From: Pisolithus tinctorius
Lineage: Eukaryota > Basidiomycota > Agaricomycetes > Boletales > Pisolithaceae
Assembly (NCBI GenBank): GCA_024663395.1
Contig: JANFAH010000018.1
Coordinates: 682,001-746,000, forward strand
DNA: 64,000 nucleotides
Direction: 5' to 3'
The position numbers were made by a program, and so were the translations under genes. Below are positions 45,420 to 64,000 of this stretch, piece by piece. The notes beneath the pieces are model-generated. The model saw nothing but the letters and a program-made list of their open reading frames with translations. It made no database searches and was not told the origin of the DNA. The first letter of the stretch is position 1. Every line of letters starts with the position of its first letter.

Positions 45420-46044
45420 TCAGAGCTTGTTGAACCTGAACAGGTACTGCGTTGGATAAACGGGGTTCGTCTGTGCATTCCACGGGACGCCCTCAACACG
45501 GATCTGAAATGCAACACGCGTAAGCAAGATATATAGCGGCTCAGGATAACCGACAGATCATACCTGTTCGTACTTTCCCTCAGGGGGCGCAACCCACGCA
45601 GACCCCAAGTCCTCAGTTTGGACGCTATGATAGGAGGTCGTGTCAGGTCTCCAATCGGCACCGGTCAATAGTACTAAGCAACTTACACGAGCGCGCCATC
45701 CTGTCCGGGCCTGAGGATCCATCTCTGGGGAGACACAATCCATTCAACAAGACCACCGTTGTTGTTGACGAGAGCACTGATCTGATAGAGATCTCTCTCT
45801 GGTTCCATTAAAGTGACCAAAAACTGTCGATACTCAACCTTCAGAACGGGTGCTTAGGGAGTCAGGCGGTCACGACTATACTCACAGACTCAGGCTTGAA
45901 GGACTCGGGAAGAGCGTAGACAGGTCTGGGAGGAGGCGGGATAATGATGTCCCCAAGGTCGGGATGAACGATGAGGGGGAAGGCAAGGGGTCTGCCATCC
46001 AAAGTGTAGATGGCGTATTCACCGTTAGGTAGTTTGATGGACAT
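45420..46044 (-). CDS. Small four-exon protein B of the tandem family
   Basis: Same exon plan as protein A. Exon 1 (45886-46044) reads MSIKLPNGEYAIYTLDGRPL then IIIPPPPRPVYALPESFKPE. Later exons give LYQISALVNNNGGLVEWIV, QRWILRPGQDGALV, DLGSAWVAPPEGKYEQ and YLFRFNKL. It is the most divergent of the three, with a one-residue shorter start and changes in the second exon. Function unknown. Confidence 0.72.
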
Positions 46045-47570
46045 GGTAAGAATGAAGCGTCAGTGGAGTTGTAGACTGATGGAACACATCACTGACTCCA
46101 GCTGCCCTTTTATCCTTTCAAGCCGCATTAAATGATTAGCCCCCCCCCGGCACCAGCAGTTACAACGGTCACCGGCGGGCGTACGTCCATACCTACATTG
46201 GGACATCTTCCATTCACCATGTCAAGAATTGAACAGGGGTGATTCGAACACGAGGTGTCCTTCTGGAACGCCCGATCCTTGAACAGGACAAAGTCTGCGA
46301 TCACATGAAGAGGAGATGTCGATAATCACCACATCGCTTTGATATTCGGGTGCTTCTTGAACATGTATTTAGCAGCTCCAAGTATGGGGACCACTGGCAA
46401 GTGATCTCAATGATTACGCCATCGCGGGATTCAACCGATGAGAAGCCATGAGTGCGGAGCCCCCCCAAGGGAGGAATACTGAACAGCGTCACGCATAACC
46501 TAGTTCAAGGTTTATGATGAATGGTTAGTGTTTCCGCCTTTATTGGCTACAAGAACCACTGTGCCACAGCGCGATGAAGCGGAGTCTTGTCAGAAGACAG
46601 CTTGTACGGAAGAATATACATAATTTGATCCTACCCGAAAACCGACGGTAGGTACACCAGGGCCTGGGGCAATGCTTATAAATAGCCCTTGATGGCAGCA
46701 CCGAGACTCACCGTGCCTTCGATGCAAGTACTGATGTATCACTGATTCCGGAATCGTGCGGCAGTCGAGGTACGACACATGACAGGCAAGTACAACTTTA
46801 GGAGCTGCCCACGGAGAAGTCCCGCTCCGTTTTGGACCATGCTAGTTTGATGCCCGCCTTGTCCTCTCTCGTAAATTCGAAAAGACGCATCATGTGGTAT
46901 TTGTTGTTTGATCGCGATTATCTTATCGGGTTCTGAATCCACGGTCAAATCTGCCTGGAGCAATGATCTTTCTTTTCCTCCAAACGAGCGTAGGGGCACT
47001 CCGACGGATTCTCTTGCATGTATGAGAAGGATATCGCCTCAGCCTTTTGGATCAAGTACCTCATGTGCACTACAAGGTCCAGCGGAAGAATTGATGACGG
47101 CTGTCTGGGCACTGAGGTTCTTGCGACTTGTCTACTTACTAGCTACACCTACTTCAGTTCGGTGCTCGTGCTTATCTAGTTTGAGACGATTTCAGCACTC
47201 CGTCTTCGTATTCCATGCGGGCGTAGTGTTTCACGATAGACGTGCTGTACGATTGACGAGAGAAGCCGACATTATTTGGAGGACCAAGGAAGAGAGTTCG
47301 GATGGCGTGGTGGGTCAGGATACTTTCCGTGTGACCTCCAGCCTATCCAGCCTCATCACGACATTCCATCTCGTTCAAATCGTCATGCCAAATCTCGATG
47401 AAGATATTCTAGGATTTCAATCCGGGAAACTCGGAGGTTGTATATGACCTCAGAACTTAGGAAGGTTGAAACAATCACGATACGGCAAAGTGGATTTCTG
47501 GTAGCAGTACACCGATAATTCATACAACCTCGCTACTCAACACGGTCTGCTGGGCAATCCTTCCCGACCA
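46045..47570. other. Inter-gene part of tandem unit with small heat-shock gene debris
   Basis: No intact gene. The 47280-47440 stretch reads like the middle exon of the small heat-shock gene (ctcatcacgacattcc, aaatctcgatgaagat, tttcaatccgggaaactcgg) with many changes. 46370-46510 is the second copy of the repeat noted at 43900. Confidence 0.6.
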
Positions 47571-48197
47571 TCAGAGTTTGGTGAATTTAAATAAGAAGCC
47601 CGTTGGGTAAGTAGGACCTTTCTCTCCTAGCCATGGAACTTGTACAATGCGGATCTGAAATACAGCGTGCATAAGCTAGATATAAGCAGCTCACGATAAT
47701 CGACATATTCTACTTACCTGCTCAAACTTGCCCTCTTCGGGGGCAACCCACGCAGACGCCAAATCTTCGGTGAGGACGCTATAGTGAGAGAGTCGAGTGA
47801 GGCCTTCGATCAGCATCGGTCGCTAGTACCAAGTGACTCACAGGTACGCGTCTTGTGCAGGCACGAACTTGACGACCCATCTCTGGGGAGATACAACCCA
47901 TGCAACAAGACGCCCGCCGTCGTCGACGAGATCACTGATCTGATAGAGATCTTTCTTTGGGTCCATTAGAGTGACCATAAACTGTTGACACGTAACTTTC
48001 AGAACAGGACCTTAGGAAGTCGGGAGTACACTCACAGGCTCAGGTCGGAATGCTTTAGGAAGGGCGTAAACGGGTTTGGGAGGAGGCGGGATAATTATCT
48101 CCCCGAGGTCGGGATGAATGATGAACGGGAATGCAAGGGATCTGCCATCGAAGGTGCGGATAGCATATTCACCATCCTTTAGTTTGATTGAGGACAT
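47571..48197 (-). CDS. Small four-exon protein C of the tandem family
   Basis: Exon 1 (48036-48197) reads MSSIKLKDGEYAIRTFDGRS then IIIPPPPKPVYALPKAFRPE. The following exons give LYQISDLVDDGGRLVAWVV, QRWVVKFVPAQDAYL, EDLASAWVAPEEGKFEQ and FLFKFTKL. It is closer to A than to B. Function unknown. Confidence 0.72.
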
Positions 48198-49200
48198 AAT
48201 GAAAATGAAGTGTCAGTGGAGTTGAAGACTGATGGAATACCAGACCGACATCTGCTGCCCTTTTATCCTTTCAAGCCGCACTGCATGGTATCCCCCTACG
48301 GTACCAGCGGTCACGGTGGGTGGGCGCACGCCCATGCCTACATCCGGGCATCTTCCATTCACCGTGTTAAGTACTGAATAGAGGTGACCCGAACACAGGG
48401 TATAATCACTACATCGCTTTGGTCGACCGGAGACAACCGTTGATGATGAGCCATCTCGGCACTCGGCTAGGCGTCCAGGAAATGTGGTTCATGAATATAT
48501 GTATGCTTAGCAGTAAGCTTCAAGAATGGGATGCCCTGGCAGGTGGCTTCAGTTACCAACGCCTTCGCAGAGTTCAATCGATGACAAGTGATGAGTACGA
48601 AGTCGGGATACTGAATAGTGTCGTGCATGTTATAACCACTCACTATACACTTCCTCGACTGCCTTGACTGATACCAGTCAGAGCACCAGATGAATCTAGA
48701 GCGGCACCAGGAACCACCACACGCCCCTCCTTGTCGGACAGCTTGAATGGCACAATGGTACCTGGCTTGATCCAATCCAAAAAAGAGTCGCTAAGGCCTG
48801 GAACTCTGCACGTAAGTAACCTTGCACGGTATCACTTACCGTGCCTTCCAGCACATGTTCTACCAGCCCCTAAGTATGTGTGGTTTCTTGTGAAAGAAAT
48901 GAATAGTGGCTGTGCAAATACGGTTCTTGCAACTTGTGTGCCTGGTCGAGTTCGGTTCAATTCTCGTGCGTGTCTTCTGGGACGGATTCAGTTCTCCTCG
49001 CACGTCCTGTCCTGAGGGCAGTACGGTCACATCAGAAGGCACTTCCAAGTGTCCAGGGCCCGTCGGTAGGTGTTCGGTGTCGCCATCGGCTCCACTAATT
49101 CTAGCCGCGTGAGTTCATCCGTCTTTGCATTCCATGCCCGCGTAGTGCTTCACGATTGCTGTACTGTTGACTAGGGAAGCCAACATTACTTGTATAAACC
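48198..49200. other. End of the tandem array, no intact gene
   Basis: The third copy of the flanking repeat is at about 48500-48620. No coding region is supported between it and 49201. Confidence 0.5.
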
Positions 49201-51967
49201 ATGTCTTCGATTCACCGGCGTAAGTCGAGCAAGGAAGACGACTCGGACGATGTGGTGAACCTGGATGTTGATGTCACCTCAAACTCCAACATTGCAGTGA
49301 CACCCCCAACTCCATCGAGAAGTCGTGCACGTTCCTCTCCCAAAGCGAACTTGCCCTTGGGTCCGGGAATCCAAGGTCGGCCAAGGCCGCCACCTCAACC
49401 TCTGGGAGCAGGCATTCCTGCACGCCGTCCTCCAAGCGTGAGCCTAAATTCCCCTCCTACTTCTCCTTTCAGCGTGTCCTTCGCCGCAGCGCATACTCGT
49501 GCACACTCGCGCACACGGTCTATCTCATCCGGCCCCTTCGTTTCTCCCTTGCCCTCACCACTTCAATCTTCCTTCACGCCCGCCCATGTCCCTCTCTTCC
49601 CATTCCCAACCTCCAATACTGTACCAGAACTCAATGTTATGGATGCCGATACCAATATGCCTGATACACGAGCACTCCCACCAGGACACACTAGGAGACA
49701 TTCCCGCCTTCACTCACGCAACCTCTCAATATTCTTCCCGCGTCCTCACGCTACAATCTCCGAGGACGACAGACCCGAAGACGAAGAAGCTCCCGCACCT
49801 CCACCAGAACCGCTCATTATCCCAACTGCTCACTCAGAAAACACCCTCGCGCCAGGTCGCAGCAGGGGTGAACTGGGACACCTCATTCTCGTTCGGGGGC
49901 GTACCTAAGTCAGACTCGACCCAAGACAGTACTATGGGTGGATTTAGAATGGCGATGAAGAGTCGCAGAGGACACCACCACCAACATTCCCTATCTCACA
50001 GCTTCTTTTCATTCCTCGAGCCTGGAACGGGACAAAAACACGCACCTGTTGTTCCGAATAAACTAGAAGATCTGCACACAACTCCGACGCCAACGCCCAT
50101 CTCTCCTTGGACCCCAATATCCAACGCATCCCTCTTTGCACCGTCGTCGAACCTGTCTGCTCCTGAACTTATTCCCCGTTCCCAGTCCAAATCCCCCGGT
50201 GCAACTTCTTCCTTGTCTGATTCGCCTTCCTCTTCGAGTCTACCTGCATCATCCAATAGAGGAGTATCACGTTCCGGAGGGGCAGCAGCAGCAACGGCAG
50301 TTGTACAGTTCCTGCTCGGGGCATTTTTGTGGGCTCACGGACAGAGTATCGGGTCGTTGGCGTGTACAGGACTTGGATACTGGGTAGTTTTCGACGCGGT
50401 TGGCGTTGCGGGTCCTCCACTTATCGCATACCATGCAAGTGCAGTCGGAAGTGGTATGTATGGGTGAGTTATTTATTCTGCCCGTGGACGGCTCTGGTTT
50501 TAATACCCATCGAAGTCCGGCACGCAGCGAAACAACGCTGTTGTTTGCTCAGTGCGTGTATCTCATGTTTGCGGGTGTCTATGTCGCGAAGGAGGCCGTC
50601 GAGCATCTTTTGTTGGCTGCTGGCAGCAATGCGCATGCCCATGGCCACGGCAGTAGTGGCCCAAATAGTGGTACGTGTGTCTCACTCACAAAATAAATGA
50701 TGTTCACAGGAAGCCAGGAGATGGGCACCATCACCACTGGGGTGACGAGAGACCGGAAAACCTTGGGTAGGTGGAATACATTGATAGGTACCCGTTTGCT
50801 TTCCTCACAGTTCACGGTGCAGCCTTCGATTCCCCGTCTTCCTTGTGCTTCTTGCCTTATTAACACTCGCCGGGACGACCACCGTATTTGGCCAACACGA
50901 CGTTCTCGTTGATAGTACGTACTCACCGTGCCTGGCAAACGTTCGCCCATCAACTCAATCAATATATTGTAGTCACAAATAAACACATACCCTCGCCCCT
51001 CGAGTTCTTCCAGAGCCACCATCACGTTGCCTCTCCTCGGAAGGAATCGACATCTCCCATCAAGCGACTCGTTCGGAATCCATATGCGCTGCCTCCTATT
51101 TTGTTTTGCGTGGCCATTCTAGTTGCCGAGCTCGTATTAGATGTGTACGTTAGCTTTTCTCCGTCTTAGGACTGTTGTTCGTTAAAGTCCTTGGTTTCCT
51201 TTGTTGTGGGTGTGGGACTTGAACTAATATGTTTCGTATCTTGCTTCAGGGCCCATTATGCGCCGTTCGATCTCGGCCTCGCTGGCTTGCAGGTGGTGGT
51301 AATGATCCATGTTGCAATATGCGGCTTGTGTAGTTCTCGGTGGTGTATTGTTGCAGACTGCGCCTTCGATGGTTTCGGCGACGTCAGGAGGGATAAGGGG
51401 ACCTGGTAAAATGGAGGCATTTTGGAGGGCCGTTAGGGAGGTAAGTGGATCTGGAGACGCATTCTTAGTTGTCATGTGCTAATGGCGATATGTCTCACCT
51501 GTTTATTACTGTTTTTACACAGATCGAACGTCACGAACACGTAGTACACCTCCCAGCACCGCACGTATGGCAAGTCATTCCAGCAGGCCAACTGCGTTCC
51601 GTCGAATGTTCTGTTCGTCCACGCCGGCATACGATCACAAACAACCATGCACACCACGATCACGATCGTAGCCACGGTCACAATGGTCATAACCAACTTT
51701 TTGTTCCTCACCACGATCTCCACAATTGCGATCACGACCCCCCAAATTCGCTCAGATGACTCGGACCTGTCTCCTACATTAATCGTAACAATTTCACCGG
51801 TCGTACGCAAGGATTTACCGGATTCGGAAGTGCTAGCTCTTACACAATGGGCGTCCTCACGTGTCTATGGGGCATTTGGATATATAGGGTCTGGATCTTT
51901 GGGGACGACAGACCGCAGGAGCGAAATCAGTGGGGTGGAGGTTACTGTGGGCGTGGTGCGGGGGTAA
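49201..51967 (+). CDS. CDF-family zinc transporter with long disordered N-terminus, two frame breaks
   Basis: Cation diffusion facilitator, probably moving zinc into a secretory compartment (MSC2/ZRG17-like). The N-terminus is Ser/Pro/Arg-rich (HTRAHSRTRSISSGPF, RLHSRNLSIFFPRP). The membrane part starts VVQFLLGAFLWAHGQSIGSL, then CTGLGYWVVFDAVGV, then LLFAQCVYLMFAGVYVAKEA. A metal-binding GDGHHHHWGDERPE loop follows; a second His-rich stretch lies near 51640. The C-terminal domain reads IERHEHVVHLPAPHVWQV and LIVTISPVVRKDLPD, ending VEVTVGVVRG. The frame changes near 49860 and in a run of six C at 51738-51743, with no intron that explains either. Confidence 0.75.
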
Positions 51968-52511
51968 GTGGTGACCTTGTTCAGTTTCTCTGGGGTTTCT
52001 GGGTAAGACTATGTGTTGTTGTGGTGCGAAAGAAAGTTAGGGGTTCGACCGCTACACTTGTTCTGCTCTGGCAGTTTGTGCTATACCCAGGTCCTCTACA
52101 ATGCGGAATGAATCTGTATTATCCCGTGGACAAACAACCCAGTGAGCCTGTGCTAAAGACTTGAATTATATGATCCCGATGGAATTGCCGTTGTGAGTTT
52201 TGTTTCATTTCCATACAGAATCCAAGGCAGGAGGGGCTGGATTTCAGTTATGTCATATCTTACGCTCACATGTCCCCACTTGGGCGTTACACCGCAGCGG
52301 TTTCATTCCTAATGAGGAAAAATATATATCAGTGTGCTCAGCGGTGGACGTCACGCCATGCTTATTAGCGGAGAAATGACTTCACGACACAGTATAAAAG
52401 TTGGTGGTGGATGGGGGAGATGAAGCTCGTCAGCGCAAGTGTTTTTGCCACCCCTGACAGCACTACACACTAGTAGAACTTCATATCCCTCTTCACCATC
52501 ATATCCTCGCA
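51968..52511. promoter_or_regulatory. Promoter region of the mannitol dehydrogenase gene
   Basis: Noncoding. A TATA box (TATAAAAG) is at 52393-52400, about 112 bp before the ATG, and GACGTCAC, a CRE-like site, is at 52348-52355. A gap of about 400 bp from the preceding gene's stop. Confidence 0.55.
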
Positions 52512-53862
<1,351 letters not shown>

Positions 53863-54038
53863 ATGGTTGCAATGGCTACCGAGAACAGCGTCGTAAAAAG
53901 AAAGAAATCGAAAGGATTGCAAAAAACAAATCAGTGTATGATTGAAATCGTGTACAGTAGCGGACGGATCTTGAATCAGAGTGCATTCGTCTTGTGCCAT
54001 GCTTGCAGTAAAGCGGAGTGTGTAAATGGAGGGAAGCC

Positions 54039-54048
54039 AAAAAAAAAA
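54039..54048 (-). terminator. RNA polymerase III terminator
   Basis: A run of ten T on the minus strand, one base past the tRNA discriminator. Confidence 0.85.
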
Positions 54049-54049
54049 C

Positions 54050-54133
54050 TGGACAAATCCGGAATTGAACCGGACCCCTTCCGCAATCAGCGCGATGCTA
54101 AGCGGATGTGATAACCAACTACACCATTTGCCC
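54050..54133 (-). tRNA. tRNA-Ala(AGC) with a 10-nt intron
   Basis: The acceptor stem GGGCAAA pairs with TTTGTCC, including the G3-U70 wobble that marks alanine tRNAs; the discriminator is A. The D arm contains TGGTGTAGTTGG (A box). The anticodon stem TCCGC/GCGGA has loop TTAGCA + T, with anticodon AGC at 54097-54099 and an intron at 54086-54095 after position 37. The T arm is TCCGG TTCAATT CCGGA (B box). Confidence 0.9.
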
Positions 54134-54241
54134 GCGATAGTTTTTCTTCTTACAGCGGGCTCTTGTAGTGAAGAGGCAAATAGTGCCCGCCCAATCGGAT
54201 TCCATGATGTGCACTCCCACTCGATCTCCCCAAGTTACAAC

Positions 54242-54751
54242 ATGTCTACGATAACTGTAAAGGTCGAGTTCGGGGGCGGATTAGAGCTGCTATTTGGGAA
54301 CAAACGTGTTCACTCGCTATCCCTTCCGTCGTTCGTACCTGCCGATAACACGATCGCACCTTCATCACCCCAAAATTCTGAAACGTCACAACTCGCAAAA
54401 TCCGACGACCCTCCTCTACCTGCCAATGGTCCAAACCAGGACCCAGTTAAAGGACTTGAAGAGACGAAGGAGAACGTCTGGATGTCCAGTACTTGATGCA
54501 CTACCTTCGGAGTCGGCTCCTCACAGAGCGGCCGGAACTCTTCATGGATGGTGATACTGTGTAAGTTCGTCCCTGTTTCCTGTTATAACCAATCTTGCAC
54601 CCGACATAACGAACCCGTGTTTGTGGAATCCAGACGCCCGGGAGTCCTCGTACTTATTAATGACACTGATTGGGAGCTCGAAGGGGAAGGAACGTATGAG
54701 ATATCAGACGGAGATGATATTGTGTTTATATCTACGCTTCATGGCGGATGA
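54242..54751 (+). CDS. URM1: Ubiquitin-related modifier 1 (Urm1)
   Basis: Sulfur carrier for thiolation of the wobble uridine in tRNAs and a protein modifier. Exon 1 begins [20 protein letters not shown], the first beta hairpin of the family. Next is [20 protein letters not shown]. After an intron (about 54560-54631) follows [20 protein letters not shown], ending FISTLHGG with the diglycine needed for thiocarboxylation. To join exon 1 to YLMHYL one needs either a 44-nt intron at 54446-54489 or a one-base frame change; the intron keeps frame. The insert after FVPADN is longer than usual. Confidence 0.85.
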
Positions 54752-55067
54752 AGGTTCCAATAGGAGGATCGCCGAGGCCAATGTGAGCCAACCGCCGTCG
54801 TGGCTGACTCGTCTGAATCGGCGATGACGACAGGGGTGGCGACCTGATCGCATCTTTCGGTTCAACCATCATCTTGTGCACACATATAATCAACACTGCC
54901 GCGCTCGCGACGCCAGATTGAAGGATGGCTTCAGCGATTCGAGTTTGTCGCTATCAGGCAGTCGATCCCAGCGTCGAATATCATTCTGGTAATACCAAGG
55001 TTACATCTTTGGATAATCTTGTGCCCGAAAGCTAAATGGGTCAAAGAAAAGTGAGTCTCGGTTACCT
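54752..55067. other. Intergenic between URM1 and a relic gene
   Basis: No gene is seen. Confidence 0.5.
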
Positions 55068-55780
55068 TCACACATGGAAATCTTCCACAATCGTCCCAAT
55101 TCCTAATTCCTCTGCCTTGGAAACCACATACCTCGCAATAACAACGTCCTGTGCTCCGACGCCTACCGACTTGAACACCGACACGTCTCCAAGCTTCGTG
55201 TCCGCGTCTCACTTCTTCATTGTAATCTCTCTTTCTTCTGCCAACCTCCCAACCTCGATCATGTCTTTCGGCTCCGAGACCCGCAGCGATGATTTCTCTG
55301 ACCTCGATTGCACATGAACTAATTGAATCAACGACGATCGTCCCTACTCGTCTTATGAGATCAGAGTCTACTTCAACCATGCTCCGTTCGAAGCTTCCAA
55401 TGAGATTTAGATGTGTTCCAGTTGATACACACAGAGGGAAAAAGCAACTGACCGGACGTTGTTGCTGTGCAAGTTACGTTCGCATGGCCTACGACGCTTT
55501 GGACGTTGGTCTTATCGTCTAACACAAGTCCTTCAAAGACGACAGACGGCGCGATTGACGCAGCATGGAAAACAGGTTTTCCAAACGCGTATTCTTTGTA
55601 CGATTGACGATCGTACATCGCTTAATGGTCGGAAATGCACGGATATGAAGATCCACCTGGGCCTCAACCTGTTTCCCAGCGCCAAGGCAACGAACGAGGT
55701 AGACGGTTCAGAGAGGAGTAAGCGTGTTACGAGGACAGAACATAGCTTCGTACAATCGCGCGAGGGATACCGACTGACAT
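55068..55780 (-). pseudogene. Ornithine cyclodeaminase / mu-crystallin family relic
   Basis: The C-terminal half of an NAD(P)-binding ornithine cyclodeaminase-type protein. Readable blocks in order are ALGAGKQVEAQVDLHIRAFP, IKRCTIVNRT, FEGLVLDDKT, TCTATTSGQLLFPS, TGTHLNLIGSFERSMVEVD, SDLIRRVGTIVVDSISSCA, GDVSVFKSVGVGAQDVVIA and ELGIGTIVEDFHV. They lie in different frames, with at least three shifts and a TGA before DADTKLGDVS. About the first 120 residues are absent: the ABC transporter ends only about 60 bp upstream. This is a truncated, decayed gene. Confidence 0.82.
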
Positions 55781-55838
55781 GACTTACTCCTTATTGAAGA
55801 GACTCTTGGGCATGCCAGAACTATGATAGCTCAACTTT

Positions 55839-62239
<6,401 letters not shown>

Positions 62240-63009
62240 TGTCAGTCGACCTGGTTGTTGCAGTGGGAACTTGTGCATCTGGTAAGTGGGCCCGGGCCAG
62301 GTGCACAATGCTGCCATGGAATCCAAGGCCCGGAGTCAGAAATGTGCTGGAAAGACACGTCATCCGCATCATCAGCAAACGCGCATAAAGCTCTTAAGCC
62401 TAGCAGAAGCTGTTGCCACCTTGCAAGAGTAACCGGAGAATTGAATTTGCTGGGAATTGTTAGATGACGTGGTGAAGTGAACGTGCTGGCACGGCCTCCT
62501 TGCAAGGCTACTGTGAAGCCCCAGTAGAGAATAAATGGCAGCTTCCCTGAACCTACGTGGACTGCGACCTTGCCACGACCAGTTTCATTGCACTCGGAGC
62601 TCTGACGGGATGCACGTGATGTTCCGGCGTTCGAAATTATGCAAGTCAGCGACGACGTCGACTTTGAAATTTGACGGCTCTCCGACTGCTTCGAAGGGAC
62701 TGGGGAGCTTTTGATGACTTCCTTTGAGCAGGATAAATGTTTCCAGATTCCAAGCTAATACGGCATGCAAGACAGCGTCTGATGGTGACTCCGAATTTAG
62801 TGGTCCTGAGTGAGGACGCAACTTGCGATCCAATGCTGTCCACGCTGTCCAGTGGGTGGGAACTACGTGGGTAACTATAGGGGGTGGACTGTCCGCAGAG
62901 GTTGAAATTCAGACAAATTGCAGATCCCAAGAAAGTTGACATTCCAAGCCAATTAAGAGCTCTTCACGGGCGTCTGTTGTATCCTATATAGCAGTCCAAT
63001 GGGGTCGGA
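62240..63009. other. Intergenic between divergent genes
   Basis: Minus-strand frames 62646-62942 and 62242-62505 have no recognisable domain or membrane segments, so I do not extend the ABC transporter into them. The ABC gene and the gene at 63010 are divergently oriented and may share this region as promoter. Confidence 0.5.
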
Positions 63010-64000
63010 ATGCCTGGATTAGAGCCACTTATCGTCGCGATCAAGGCAGCGTTACAAGTGGCGATGTCAATAATGTCGACAGCATCATCGTCATCTACTC
63101 CCCGCAAGCCAACCGATCCCACAACTATCCAGAGCGCCAGGTCCCAAACTTCTCACCACGGCAGTACTAGCAGTGCAAGCCCGCCGACTGTTGAGGACGA
63201 GGTCCCAGTACCACAAGCAAAGATTCAAGTAATCTCCTTCCCCGGGACCAGTCAGTTCAGGGTACATGGTGTTTCTGCGTGCGGTCTGGCAGCGTTGAAC
63301 TTTGCAAGAATTGCTTTTCGGGTCATCAAATCCTCCAGAACATTCCTGGATGCCTTGAATACTATCGTATCGCGGGAGACGGTCGAGGTGAGCAATAGAT
63401 CAGATGTCAGGTCTCGGCAAAGTACGCTTTCTTAATCTTTTCACTCGGACTCTCATGACAGGAAGTCATATCGATATGCGGAGGGTGGTCAAGCGACCTC
63501 CACCTAGAAGTCGAAGACATCTGTGAAGTACCTCTCTTCGAGCAGAGCCTGAAACGCAAATCCACTTTCTACGGCCCACCGAGGTCTGACCACTTCCGGC
63601 GGATCCTACGGTATGCCTCTCTTCATCACTGATAGTACCCGTTGTACAATCATGCATGCCGTTTGTCTCAGCGAATTGCAAGCATTACAGGATTCCGCTG
63701 CAGTGATCATTACCCGCCCACCAGAAATTATTGCCTGTCTGAAAGTTGCAAACCATCCTTCCGGAAAGGACGCATTTATCGTCTTCGATTCCCATCCACG
63801 TCCGTCGCATCCTGATGGCACAGGTCTTGTCCTCGCTTCGACTGTAGACGGCGCAGTAAGGGTACTGAGAGACATCCTGCACGTCGATGAAGATTTGTTA
63901 TCATCACCAGATCTACAGTGGCAAGCACAGCTTCTCACGAACTGTTCTGGACACATTATACTAGCAAAAAGTGGAACCCTCACTACAGAGCAGTCAGCGG
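63010..64000 (+). CDS. Probable papain-fold cysteine peptidase or deubiquitinase-like protein (cut by window edge)
   Basis: Exon 1 has a Ser/Thr/Pro-rich start and then VHGVSACGLAALNFARIAF, with a Cys before a helix as in papain-fold enzymes. Exon 2 (63462-63610) reads VISICGGWSSDLHLEVEDI and VPLFEQSLKRK. Exon 3 (from 63672) reads QDSAAVIITRPPEIIACLKV, then DAFIVFDSHPRPSHPDGTG, a His-containing FDSH block like that of deubiquitinase-type peptidases, then LQWQAQLLTNCSGHIILAK. Introns fit at 63389-63461 and 63611-63671. The Cys and His pattern is what I see; peptidase activity is inference. A RING or other domain may lie beyond the window. Confidence 0.5.

Noticed and set aside
62242..62942. 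Extra N-terminal exons of the ABC transporter
   Set aside because: The frames lack the hydrophobic helices expected of an extra membrane domain, and a typical short ABCC start is present at 62239.

Overview
The window looks like the genome of a mushroom-forming basidiomycete (Agaricomycetes). The evidence is dense short introns (about 45-70 nt) with GT-AG borders, fungal families such as an NADP mannitol dehydrogenase, a fungal-type ABCC transporter, SURF6/Rrp14, PTPA, URM1 and a myo-inositol-type transporter, an intron-bearing nuclear tRNA-Ala, and chromodomain gypsy, copia and Tc1/mariner elements. No rRNA, CRISPR or bacterial features are present. All gene models below were read by eye from exon homology and splice sites.

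Layout. 1-8.5 kb holds two copies of a multi-pass membrane protein gene (the left copy has a nonsense codon and runs off the window) separated by an alpha/beta hydrolase gene with a frame break. 8.6-11.6 kb is a decayed copy of a PTPA-SURF6 gene pair whose intact copy lies at 38.4-41.4 kb, in the same orientation. 12.1-14.3 kb is a multi-exon inositol-type MFS transporter.

15.0-30.9 kb is one nested transposon. A copia element (target duplication CCCTA) has a Tf1/sushi-type chromodomain gypsy element in its 3' LTR (target duplication GGGAC). That gypsy element carries a solo LTR of its own family inside the integrase (target duplication GGGAG). The copia element also holds a fold-back Tc1-type element in its pol gene and a Tc1 element in its 5' LTR. 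The gypsy element shows two readable mechanisms: a Tf1-like self-primer site (11 nt complementary to the predicted 5' end of its own RNA) and a -1 frameshift site (A AAA AAT, 8-nt spacer, 9-bp hairpin) at the gag stop. 31.0-36.4 kb continues with an eroded gypsy LTR, an internally deleted Tc1 element and an ~81-bp minisatellite. From 22.6 to about 36.9 kb the DNA is strikingly poor in CpG, as expected of old methylated transposon DNA; the younger gypsy element and the genes are not.

36.4-64 kb is gene-rich: a decayed G-domain GTPase, the intact PTPA and SURF6 genes, a small heat-shock protein, three tandem copies of a small four-exon gene of unknown function with small heat-shock gene debris between them, a CDF zinc transporter, mannitol dehydrogenase, tRNA-Ala(AGC), URM1, an N-terminally truncated ornithine cyclodeaminase relic, a large ABCC transporter, and at the right edge the start of a probable papain-fold peptidase. 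Several genes in 49-55 kb carry single-base frame breaks, which may be assembly errors or real decay.
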